In this document: positions 10,579 to 22,100 of the stretch, piece after piece
Layout: the number at the start of each line of letters is the position of its first letter
Numbering within the stretch: the stretch's first letter is position 1
From: Hydractinia symbiolongicarpus
Taxonomy: Eukaryota; Cnidaria; Hydrozoa; Anthoathecata; Hydractiniidae
NCBI RefSeq assembly: GCF_029227915.1
Contig: NC_079875.1
Span: forward strand, 31,999,501 to 32,063,500
Direction: 5' to 3'
DNA length: 64,000 nucleotides
Translations under genes and position numbers: made by a program
Notes under the pieces: model-generated
What the model saw: the letters and a program-made list of their open reading frames with translations, nothing else
Database searches by the model: none
Told to the model about the DNA's origin: nothing

Positions 10579-12640
10579 CTGTTAATTTTTTAATATTTTG
10601 TGTAAAACTTTGAAAGGGTTGCTGTATGCAATAGACTGATTGAATGCTTTCCTCCTGATTATCCAGAACTTTGGATGTGAAGCGCGGCGTGGTTTGTTTC
10701 GAAACTGTGTATAGCAAATTTTCTTGGTTCATTAATTTTTAAAAATAGAAAATTTTCATTCCGTCATTACTTGATACACTTCTCTTACATTGTATGCGTT
10801 TAGAGATTAGTGATCAATTTGTGTACTTCAGTTTCATAAAGAAGGCGGGAATAAAATCGACAAGAGTCCGTTTAATGTTAATTTCACGTGATGTTGCAGA
10901 TTGCACGATTTTTTAGCCGCTGAGTTAAAAGCTGGCATTTTGATAAAAATCAATAATTATAATAGCTTAAAAACAAAATAGTGAGGTCTAAAAGGAAGTA
11001 TTTCTTCAACAGTTCTATTTTCATCTAGCCTCATCTAAAATTTAGATATTGTTATCAGAACGGTTGAAAATATATTTGCGCGATTTTTTATGATGAACAC
11101 TTCATAAACAAGAACAAGTAGATTTCTTCGAAAAAACAAAGCTATTGATCACGTTTAGGTTTTTTGACATTAAAATAGGACACTCGCAAGGTAAACGGCT
11201 AACAAAATCTGGGAAAACGGTTCAATCCCAGCAACAATATCGAGCTTAAAAAATCATGACGAGGTTATCTAGGACGGCGTTTGTGTGACTTTTCCGTTAG
11301 TTTGCATGCTCTTGCTGAGCTCTCTCTTTCGTTGTGTTTCTTCTTACTCTAGATATCCAGTACTCTCGAGGGACGGTGCAGAGTACATTTGTTCCTTAAA
11401 AACAATAGTCCGCGTTTCGAAAAAATATTTTCCCGTTTAAATGTGACAAAAGTAGAAATAAATACGTTGTTATTATGAAGAAATATATACACATAGAACA
11501 TTAAGAGTTTCTAACAAATTTCGCATAACTTGGAGATATAGTTCCAGCAATTTAACGCCCATTGTACGGCTTTTGGTGGTGCTGAAGACGTATATCCATG
11601 CTGAAGATAAGAGAAGTTTTACGTTGTTATGCTGCTTAACAGATTCAGCGTTTACCGAAGTTGCACGTTTTTCAACAGCTACCCCAAGGGTAACTTTTGC
11701 TCAAGTTGCGTATTACTCGGTTTAGTGGCGAAGATTACCGTGGGACTTTGCCAAAGGTATTAAAATTAATGCGTTTGTCAATGAACTGACTACAAAGGCG
11801 AAAGATTTGTAATTAACAGGAAATAAATCTTTAGAAACATTACCGGCATTTTTAGTTATCAACCGTTAACGTGTGCAGCTGGAAGATTTAAAACGAAAAA
11901 CGAAGTAAGAATGGAATTCTTAAGAGAAGCCTCTACTCAATCGTATGATTACATCTGCGCCTTTATATTTTTTTAATTAATTTATTAGCAAGGGAATTGT
12001 CAATAACTTTATAAACTTGTTTTAAACAGAAAAGTTTTGTAAAGATGTGATCATGGCTCTTGAAGAAAAGAAATACAAGAATAAAATAAGAATAAAATGG
12101 AATATGTTAAGAAAATAATGTTGTTATTTTTTCTCAATGTTTGTTACATAAGAATCGACAAGTTAAAAAATGATGCAACGTGTTCGAGAGAGACTCGATG
12201 TCCCAAATCGTGAAGAAAAAGGCTGGACATTCAGAAAATCATTTAATTAAATTTAACACACATGTAATGAGAAAGGACATAATTTCTAAATATTACACGT
12301 GTAAACTAACCTTTACTTTTTCGATGGTCAATCGATGGTTTAAATACAGAAGTGAACATGCAACCTGCACAACGAACATTGTTATCACTAAAAATCGCCC
12401 ACTAACCCGTCGAAATTTTATATGAAAGATAATCACAATTTGTTTCTCATGACTCGTGAATCCTTTGACACGTCAAAACCGCTGTTACACGACGCTAAGA
12501 AATCCGTCACCGGCATTAATGGTTCTTCATCTCTAATTCGCTTTGCTTAAACGAAATTAACCTTATTTATTTTCCCGTAGCCAGACCTGACAGAATAAAA
12601 ACAAGTTGTTTGAGAAGAGGAGTTGTCTTAGCTTGTACTT
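10579..12640. other. Non-coding interval
   Basis: No recognisable gene. Short open frames (for example 12180-12425) have no family resemblance and a composition like the surrounding DNA. At 11520-11900 the base composition is more balanced and could be a very old element remnant, but no domain was recognised. Confidence 0.4.
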
Positions 12641-12697
12641 AAAAGTAGGGGTTATTGGTCGTATTACTTATCGTATTAAAACCTTCTAACTTAGAAA

Positions 12698-13407
12698 CTA
12701 AGAATTTAGAGTAACTGCTCTGAAAATAAATTCCTCCGAACTCTCGTCCTTTAACTTTGTAAGTTCTAAGTACACTTTTAGATTTTTGACTGGACATAAT
12801 TCGTTTCCAGTCTTAATAATAAAAATCCAATTTCCTTCTCTGTAAACGTCGGTTTTGCATTTTTCTATGAACAGTTTCATGTCAGGTTCACAAATTGATA
12901 TATCACAACGTCTAAGACTGGCTATATCGGAAAATCACATAAATCCTGCATAGCCAATTAAGCATATTGCTAATGTCCTCATATTGTAAATGTTTTTTCT
13001 CTGCGAAAGTTTTGTGTGCAATAAATAAATGTTCAAATGTAATATGTTGTTTTCTATTTTTCTTGGTCGAAAGAATTCGTTTAGAAGCCTCAAGCATTTC
13101 AGTAACAATAGGATTTTCACATGGATTTTTGTATCCTCCGAGAAGATGAAAAAACTTTATAGCATAATAAGCACCTTCGATTTTTGACAAAGACCAACCG
13201 GACTGAACTCCGCTTAAATATAAACAACGCAATAGTGGCTGGTTTGGCTGGCGTAATTGACACTTTAAAAGAATTACACCAGCGTTCCCAAATGTTGAAC
13301 GACGATTGATATTTCCTCAGGGTATTTTCCTCTCTACAAAATGACATATATGTTGGCAGCTCAGTAGCCAAATGTTGTAAAGATTCATTCTCAATTTCAA
13401 TTTTCAA
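12698..13407 (-). pseudogene. DIRS-type tyrosine recombinase, truncated and mutated
   Basis: The N-terminal SAM-like domain reads LPTYMSFCREENTLRKYQSSFNIWERWC (key words), followed in another frame by YYAIKFFHLLGGYKNPCENP, then LIGYAGFM and the core piece KTDVYREGNWIFIIKTGN, the usual beta-hairpin of this family. Right after GYAGFM, where the first catalytic Arg is expected, there is a TGA codon (12935-12937), consistent with a CGA to TGA change. The C-terminal HxxR and Tyr motifs are missing: the frame stops near 12698 and homology fades by about 12640. The enzyme would have integrated circular cDNA; this copy cannot. Confidence 0.8.
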
Positions 13408-13560
13408 GTGTTTTGTGATAAAGTCTGAAAGGGAGAAAGTTATGACAATTTGATTCTACTTGAACTTTCAGAGTATAGTATTGTGCTCTTAATCAAAGTC
13501 CCAGTGGACCAGTACTCATACCCTGTGGTCCCAGCGGACGCATTTTGCCCTGTGGCATTT

Positions 13561-13800
13561 TTAGCTGAAATCTAAATTGACAGCTAGTATTGGCGAAACG
13601 AATTTCTCGCTGCCAATGAAACACTTCTTATTTTTTCCCTGTGTTACACATACTTTTGGGTCACCAAAAACCTTTCTGTCTGTGTTTGCGGTTTTGTTTT
13701 CTGAAAACAGGAGCGGCCAGAAATAAGCAGAAGGCCAATAAGGTATCACAATTACGCCTTTACATTTCGAAGTTTCCATGTGTTTTAACACTTTTCCTAC
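13561..13800 (-). pseudogene. DIRS element segment between RNase H and recombinase
   Basis: Key words KHMETSKCKGVIVIPYWPSAYFWPLL match the segment that follows RNase H in this order; element 2 has the same (LTHMKICKSSGVLIVPE and AYFWPLLTPDGKV at about 62160-62260). Its role in the family is not well defined; in some members the area resembles a DNA methyltransferase, which cannot be judged here. Stops lie on both sides. Confidence 0.65.
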
Positions 13801-14079
13801 AAGACTTGTTGGAGGTACTATGTAGTTGTTTTCGCCTTTCCAATCGTAATTTAGCGCATTTACTCCTTATGTATTGGGACAATAAAATTTTGAATAAAAC
13901 CGACATATCTTTTTGTTGTCGTTGTCAGCAAATCTGTCAACAGTAAAAGGACCCCACAGTTGGTTCAAATTATTATAAAGCTCTTCTTCTACTTGCCAGT
14001 CATCGTGATCTATCATACAACTAAGAGTGTCAGCAAATCTTAAATGTTCCCTTGGAACCCAGTTTACCGTTAGGTCAAC

Positions 14080-14343
14080 TCAATTTTTCCTACATATATA
14101 AAATATATTTTCAGCAATAATTTGAAGATCATTTTTTCGGCTTCCCACGTTTACAATTTTTGACACTGCAAAATTATCCGTTTTCCATAGGATTTTCTGT
14201 TTTATCAAAATGCTTTTTAAAGACTCCAGTGAGTATTCTATAGTTTTTAATTCCCTCCAAGCGGAGCTTTTTTCTTGTTCTTCTTGCAGAAACTGTCTAA
14301 ATGCAATTCCCTGTTGATTTTCATGCATCGCATGCGCTGCCAT
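14080..14343 (-). pseudogene. DIRS element RNase H fragment
   Basis: About 87 residues. The stretch LWKTDNFAVSKIVNVGSRKNDLQ resembles the TDN..V..I...GS...ELQ region of DIRS RNase H, with the TDN Asp present. The first catalytic Asp would be in the broken stretch upstream (14344-14410), where a SSTGMAAHAMHEN-like segment is seen. Frame breaks occur on both sides. Confidence 0.65.
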
Positions 14344-14410
14344 CCCAGTGGAGCTAGCATCGGAATTTACAACAATCGTTTTTGTAGAATTATCGTACAG
14401 TTTGCTTATG

Positions 14411-15430
14411 TTATATTTTGACAGATTTTAACTGCTGTTTAGGATCCCACACTGATTTTTCTGCATTTTCCACAAAACCCGACAGTTGTAAAGTTTTTTG
14501 AACAAACAGGGCATCTTGTTTTGCTTTTTTATAATTTTTATCAGTGCCAAAACCATCGTCAATAAATATCGCAATTTTGATCATATTTTCTCTACAATAT
14601 CTTATAAAAACTCTCATTGTTTTTGTACAAATAAACGGGGCCGGAGAAAGCCCAAACGGTAATACTGTAAAAACAAAGTATCTTTCCTTTCCACCTATGA
14701 CCCATGAAAACCCCAAGAAATTCTGATGTTCTTCTGAAATATCAATGTGATGGTAGCCCTGCTTTATATCGAACTTAAACATGTACCCTTGTGCAGTTAG
14801 AAATTCCCTTACCACCTTCCAATCCTCAAACTTAACTTTTTCTTTGTAAATGTGCTGGTTTAAATACCTTAAATCGAGAATTAGTCTACTTTTTCCTCCT
14901 TTGGTACTGACTGAAAGGGGATTTACAACATGTGGTGCAGAAGACACTACCTTAATTAGACCTGTATCAAGAAGCTCTTGTACCGCTTCATTGACGAATT
15001 CCAAACTTGTTATAGCAGATTGATTATTAGAAAAAGTTTGTTTTTGTGGTGCCGTGAAAAAGGGAATAGTATAGCCTTCCTTGATAATTTTGAGAATAGT
15101 CGTATTACAGCTGATGGTTTGCCAATATTTTAAGTTTTTCTTGAGCCTACCCTTAACTCTAGTTCCAGCCGTCTTTTTATATACACAAAATTCGTACGTT
15201 TCCTCATCTCTTACATTGTTATCAAAATTTAAACACTTATCTATTGTCTTTTTTTTAGACTTGCTTATGGCCGATAACGTTTGGGCAGTCTTTTCTCCAG
15301 TGTCCAGTCTTGCCACAACCGAAGCACATTGATCTTGCACTTTGGAATCTGTACGCTGATTGGGAAAAACATGATGTGTTATGGTTGCCGATACTCCCAG
15401 ACGGTTGAGATGGTTCTCTTGAAAATGCAA
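14411..15430 (-). pseudogene. DIRS element reverse transcriptase
   Basis: A long open stretch (339 residues), best preserved part of the element. Motifs in order: SRLILDLRYLNQHI, motif A FKFDIKQGYHHIDI, FLGFSW, motif B LPFGLSPAPFICTK, motif C IFIDDG (FIDD, the catalytic double Asp intact), then SGFVENAEKS. RT domains of DIRS elements usually have this GYHHI plus LPFGLxxAP signature. The N-terminal ~90 residues continue from gag in an overlapping frame. The frame ends abruptly before RNase H. It copied element RNA into DNA; this reading frame alone might still fold, but the element is dead. Confidence 0.9.
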
Positions 15431-15963
15431 ATCTTTGTGATTGGAAATGGTTTGGCATAGGTGGCGACGAGGACATTAGTTGGGTGTGCATAGGGCTGAA
15501 ACGTGGAGGGTAGAAGGACTTTGGCTTTACCTTTGCTTTCTTTTTTTGCCAGTGCTTTTGACTCAGCCGATTTTATCCGTTTTTCGTCATCTGAATCTCT
15601 TGCTGATTCATCAGATAAGTACTCTTTTACAGTGGCCCATCCTGCTGGTGATCTATCCGCCATTTTTATTAGCTTGTTTTGCTTCGTGATTTCGAGTTTT
15701 ATTCCTGCTAAATGTTTTGTTGATCTTGATACAGAACCTTCTTTGATAAGGTCGATAACATCTTCCAAATCTTCCGCTAATTTTTGGTTAAATTCGAATT
15801 GGATTTGATTACCTTTAAACTTAAATTGTTTCGACGATTCTGGTTTAGCTGAAACCTTCATGTTGTTCGGTATACTGTGTTGTTGCAGTTTTGTTTCGAA
15901 TTATTGTTTCTGTTCAATAAACGTTTTGTCCAGGTAGCTTCTGATTAGGTCAAATTGTTCCAT
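15255..15963 (-). pseudogene. DIRS element gag with CCHC zinc knuckle and an internal stop
   Basis: From an ATG near 15963 the frame reads MEQFDLIRSYLDKTF, hits TAA at 15901-15903 and continues in the same frame with MKVSAKPESSKQF and FEFNQKLAEDLEDVIDLI. A conserved motif TVKEYLSDESARDSDDEKRI follows, then in a shifted frame the knuckle CFGCGKTGHWRKDC (about 15275-15320). The in-frame TAA is probably a mutated CAA rather than programmed, but readthrough cannot be excluded. Gag would form the particle and bind RNA. The start is uncertain because 15904-16110 is also open with no family match. Confidence 0.75.
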
Positions 15964-16145
15964 TCCGTTTACGTTTGTGGGGCAGATTGGCTGTTGATAA
16001 CAGGTTCTTCCATTTTTAATGCAATTGCGTGACCTAGAATACTTGAAAGCTAATCGACGTGTGATTGAATTTTCTGAAAATCCGCCCTTTTGCTTAAAAT
16101 CACGTGACAACGTGATACCGAGGTTATTACTGTAAGGCCTGCTGA

Positions 16146-19100
16146 AAATAAGTTCTATTATAGCCCTAAAATTGATAAACGACGCATTTCAAAGTGACGA
16201 GCGTCATGTATTTGCGATTTTCGTATTGATACAAGATAATTGTACTTCAGGGTCAACAATGTCTCAGGTTCTTACATTTTAGCCGTGGAATTGATAAACG
16301 AGGCATTTAAAAGAGCAGAGTGTCTTATATATTCGCGATTTTTCGTATTGATACAAGAAAATTGTATTCTAGGGTCAACAATGTCTCAGGTTTTTATATT
16401 TTAGACGTGGAATTGATAAACGAGGCATTTTAAAGAGATGAATGTCGCATATATTTGCGATTTTTCGTATTGATACAAGCTAATTGTCATTTAGGATTGA
16501 CAACCTCGTCTCAGGTTCTTATATCTTAGCCGTGGAATTGATAAACGAGGCATTTGAAAGAGACGAGTGTCTCATATATTTTAGATTTTTCGTATTGATA
16601 CAAGATAATTGTCATTTAGGGACGACAACCTCGTCTCAGGCTCTATATTTCTTAGCCGTAAAATTGATAAACGACGCATTTCAAAGTAACGAGTGTCATG
16701 TATTTGCAATTTTAGTATTGATCAAAGATAATTGTACTTTAGAGTCAACAACCTTGTCTCAGGTTCTATATATTATAGCCGTAAAAATGATAAACGAGAC
16801 ATTTAAAAATGACGAGTGTCTCATATATTTGCGATTTTTGTATTGATACAGGAGAATTGACATTTAGGGTCAATAAAATCGTCTCAGTTTCCATATATTT
16901 TGGCAGTAAAATTGATAAAACGAGGCATTTAAAAGAGACGATTGTTATATACTTGCGATTTTTCGTATTGATACAGGATAATTGTAATTTAGGTCAACAA
17001 CTTCGTCTCAAGTTCTATATATTTTAGCCGTACATATGATAAACGAGGCATTAAAAACAGCAGACAAGTGTTATATATTTGCCATATTTCGTATTGATAC
17101 AAGATAATTGTCATTTAGGGACGACAGCCTTGTCTCAGGTTCTAAAGATTTTAGCCGTAAAATTGATGTAACGAGGCATTTAAAATCGACGATGACTCAT
17201 ATATTTGCGATTTTTCGTGTTGATACCAGATACTTGTCATTCAGGGTTAACAAACTCGTCTCAAGTTCTATATATTTTAGCCGTAAAATTGATAAACGAG
17301 GCATTCAAAATTGACAAGTGTCTCATATATTTGCGATTTTTCGTATTGAAACAAGATAATTGTCATTTAGGGTCAGCAACCTTGTCTCAGGTTCTAAATA
17401 TTTTGGCTGTAAAATTGTTATAACGAGGCATTTGAAATTGACAAGTGTCTCATATATTTGCGATTTTTCGTATTGACACAGGATAGCTGTACTTTAGGGT
17501 CAACAATTTCGTTTCATTGATAAACGACGCATTTCAAAGTAACGAGTGTCATGTATTTGCAATTTTAGTATTGATGCAAGATAATTGTACTTTAGAGTCA
17601 ACAACCTTGTCTCAGGTTCTCTATATTTTAGCCGTAAAATTGATATAACGAGGCATTTAAAATTGACGAGTGTCTCATATATTTGCGATTTGTCGAAATG
17701 ACACAGGATAGCTGCACTTAATTTCGTTTCGGGTTCTTATATTTTAGTCCTAAAATTGATAAACAAGGCATTTAAAAGAGACGAGTGTTACATATTTGCG
17801 ATTTTTCAAATTAATACAAGATAATTGTCATTTAGAGTTAACAACCTTGTCTCAGGTTCTATGTACTTTAGACGTAAAAATGATAAACGAGGCTTTTAAA
17901 ATTGACGAGTGTCTCATATATTTGCGATTTTTCGGATTGATACAAGATAATTGTCATTTAGGGGCAACAACCTCGTCTCAGGTTCTATATATTTTAGCCG
18001 TTAAAATGATAAACAAGGCATTTAAAAGAGACGAATGTTATATATTTGCGATTTTTCGTTTTGATACAAGATAATTGTCATATAGGGTTAACAACCTCGT
18101 CTCAGGTTCTATATAATTTTGCTATAAAATTGATAATGGAGGCATTTAAAAGAGACGAGCGTCTCATATGTTTGCGACTTTTTGTAATAATACAGGATAG
18201 CTGTACTTTAGAGTCAACAATTTCGTTTCGGGTTCTTATATTTTAGTCCTAAAATTCTAACGAGACATTTCAAAGTAACGAGTGTCATGTATTTGCGATT
18301 TTAGTATTGATACAAGATAATTGTACTTTAGAGTCAACAACCTTGTCTCAGGTTCTATATATTTTAGCCCTTAAATTGATAAACCAGGCATTTAAAAGCG
18401 GCGATGTCTCATATATTTGCTATTTTTCGAATTGACACAGGATAGCTGTACTTCAGAGACAATAATTTCGTTTCGGGTTCTTATATTTTAGTCCTAAAAT
18501 TGATAAACGAGGCATCTAATAGAGACGAGTGTTTTATATTTGCGATTTTAGTATTGATACAAGATAATTGTACTTTAGAGTCAACAACCTTGTCTTAGGT
18601 TCTATATATTTTAGCCGTAAAATTGATAATCAAGGCATTTAAAAGAGACCAGTATCAACCACCTCGTCTCAGGTTCTATATATTTTAGCCGTAAAATTGA
18701 TAAACGAGGCATTTAAAATTGACAAGTGTCTCATATATTTGCGATTTTTCGATTTGAAACAGGATAGCTGTATTTTAGCGTCAACAATTTCGTTTCGGGT
18801 TCTTATATTTTAGTCCTAAAATTGATAAACGAGGCATTTAAAAGAGACGAGTGTTACATATTTACGATTTTTCATGTTGATACAAGATAATTGTAATTTA
18901 GGTCAACAACTTCGTCTCAGGTTCTATATATTTTAGCCGTACAATTGATAAACGAGGCATTAAAAACAGCAGACAAGTGTTATATATTTGCGACTTTTCG
19001 TATTGATACAAGATAATTGTCATTTAGGGTCAGCAACCTCGTCTCAGGTTCTATATATTTTAGCCGTAAAAATGATGAACGAGGAATTTAAAATTGACGA

Positions 19101-22100
19101 GTGTCTTATATATTTGCGATTTTTCGTATTGATCGATTTTTGTATTGATACAGCAGAATTGACATTTAGGGTCAACAAAATCGTCTCAGTTTCCATATAT
19201 TTGGCCGTAAAATTGATAAAACGAGGCATTTAAAAGAGACGAGTGTTATTTATTTGCGATTTTTCGTATTGATACAGGATAATTGTAATTTAGGTCAACA
19301 ACTTTGTCTCAAGTTCTATATACTTTAGCCGTACAATTGCTAAACGAGGCATTAAAAACAGAAGGCAAGTGTTATATATTTGCGATTTTTCGTATTGATC
19401 GATTTTTGTATTGATACAGCAGAATTGACATTTAGGGTCAACAAAATCGTCTCAGTTTCCATATATTTTGGCCGTAAAATTGATAAACCAGGCATTTAAA
19501 AGCGGCGATGTCTCATATACTTGCGATTTTTCGTATTGATACCAGATAATTGTCATTTAGAGTTAACAACCTCGTCTCAGGTTCTTATATTATAGTCCTA
19601 AAGTTCTAACGAGGCATTTCAAAGTAACGAGTGTCATGTATTTGCGATTTTAGTATTGATACAAGATAATTGTACTTTAGAGTCAACAACCTTGTCTCAG
19701 GTTCTATATATTTTAGCCCTTAAATTGATAAACGAGGCATTTAAAAGAGACGAGTGTTATATATTTGCGATTTTTCGTATTGATACCAGATAATTGTCAT
19801 TTAGAGTTAACAACCTCGTCTCAGGTTCTTATATTATAGTCCTAAAGTTCTAACGAGGCATTTCAAAGTAACGAGTGTCATGTATTTGCGATTTTAGTAT
19901 TGATACAAGATAATTGTACTTTAGAGTCAACAACCTTGTCTCAGGTTCTATATATTTTAGCCCTTAAATTGATAAACGAGGCATTTAAAAGAGACGAGTG
20001 TTATATATTTGCGATTTTTCGTATTGATACAAGATAATTGTCATTTAGGGTCAACAACCTCGTCTCAGGTTCTTATATTATAGTCCTAAAGTTCTAACGA
20101 GACATTTCAAAATAACGAGTGTCATGTATTTGCGATTTTAGTATTGATACAAGATAATTGTAATTTAGGTCAACAACTTCGTCTCAGGTTCTATAAATTT
20201 TAGCCGTACAATTGATAAACGAGGCATTAAAAACAGCAGACAAGTGTTATATATTTGCGACTTTTCGTATTGATACAAGATAATTGTCATTTAGGGTCAG
20301 CAACCTCGTCTCAGGTTCTATATATTTTAGCCGTAAAAATGATAAACGAGGAATTTAAAATTGACGAGTGTCTTATATATTTGCGATTTTTCGTATTGAT
20401 CGATTTTTGTATTGATACAGCAGAATTGACATTTAGGGTCAACAAAATCGTCTCAGTTTCCATATATTTGGCCGTAAAATTGATAAAACGAGGCATTTAA
20501 AAGAGACGAGTGTTATTTATTTGCGATTTTTCGTATTGATACAGGATAATTGTAATTTAGGTCAACAACTTCGTCTCAAGTTCTATATACTTTAGCCGTA
20601 CAATTGCTAAACGAGGCATTAAAAACAGAAGGCAAGTGTTATATATTTGCGATTTTTCGTATTGATCGATTTTTGTATTGATACAGCAGAATTGACATTT
20701 AGGGTCAACAAAATCATCTCAGTTTCCATATATTTTGGCCGTAAAATTGATAAACCAGGCATTTAAAAGCGGCGATGTCTCATATACTTGCGATTTTTCG
20801 TATTGATACCAGATAATTGTCATTTAGAGTTAACAACCTCGTCTCAGGTTCTTATATTATAGTCCTAAAGTTCTAACGAGGCATTTCAAAGTAACGAGTG
20901 TCATGTATTTGCGATTTTAGTATTGATACAAGATAATTGTACTTTAGAGTCAACAACCTTGTCTCAGGTTCTATATATTTTAGCCCTTAAATTGATAAAC
21001 GAGGCATTTAAAAGAGACGAGTGTTATATATTTGCGATTTTTCGTATTGATACAAGATAATTGTCATTTAGGGTCAACAGCCTCGTCTCAGGTTCTATAT
21101 ATTTTACCGTAAAATTGATAAACGTGGCATTTAAAAGAGACAAGTGTTATATATTTGCGATTTTTCGTATTGATACAAGATAATTGTCATTTAGGGTCAA
21201 CAACCTCGTCTCAGGTTCTATATATTTTACCGTAAAATTGATAAACGTGGCATTTAAAAGAAACAAGTGTTATATATTTGCGATTTTTCGTATTGATACA
21301 AGATAATTGTCATTTAGAGTTAACAACCTCGTCTCAGGTTCTTATATTATAGTCCTAAAGTTCTAACGAGACATTTCAAAGTAACGAGTGTCATGTATTT
21401 GCGATTTTAGTATTGATACAAGATAATTGTAATTTAGGTCAACAACTTCATCTCAGGTTCTATATATTTTAGCCGTACAATTGATAAACGAGGCATTAAA
21501 AACAGCAGACAAGTGTTATATATTCGCGATTTTTCGTATTTATATAAGTTAATTGTCATATAGGGTTAACAACCTTGTCTCAGGTTCTATATAATTTTGC
21601 CAAAAAATTGATAAACGAGGCATTTAAAAGAGACGAGCCTCTCATATGTTTGCGACTTTTTGTATTAATACAGTATAGCTGTATTTTAGGGTCAACAATT
21701 TCGTTTCAGGTTCTTATATTATAGTCCTAAAGTTCTAACGAGACATTTCAAAGTAACGAGTGTCATGTATTAGCGATTTTAGTATTGATACAAGATAATT
21801 GTAATTTAGGTCAACAACTTCGTCTCAGGTTCTATATATTTTAGCCGTAGAATTGATAAACGAGGCATTAAAAACAGCAGACAAGTGTTATATATTTGCG
21901 ACTTTTCCTATTGATACAAGATAGTTGTCATTTAGGGTCAGCAACCTTGTCTCAGGTTCTAAATATTTTGGCCGTAAAATTTATATAACGAGGCATTTAA
22001 AATTGACGAGTGTCTCATATATTTGCGATTTTTCGTATTTATACAAGATAATTGTCATTTAGGGTGAACAACCTCGTCTCAGGTTCTATATAATTTTGCC

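Larger units (their letters stand above)
12640..16110 (-). mobile_element. Decayed DIRS-order retroelement (tyrosine-recombinase type), element 1
   Basis: Read on the minus strand: gag with zinc knuckle (16.0-15.26 kb), RT (15.43-14.41), RNase H (14.34-14.08), a post-RNase H segment (13.80-13.56) and a tyrosine recombinase (13.41-12.69). A recombinase instead of a DDE integrase is the mark of the DIRS/Ngaro order. All parts share one strand. Terminal repeats were not identified. The gag end abuts the big satellite array at 16146. It is related to element 2 at 60.5-62.3 kb through the gag motif TVKEYLxD...SDDEK. Confidence 0.85.

Noticed and set aside
17796-20500. Several 80-90 codon open frames in the array
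   Set aside because: Recurring copies of the same satellite read-through, on both strands at once.
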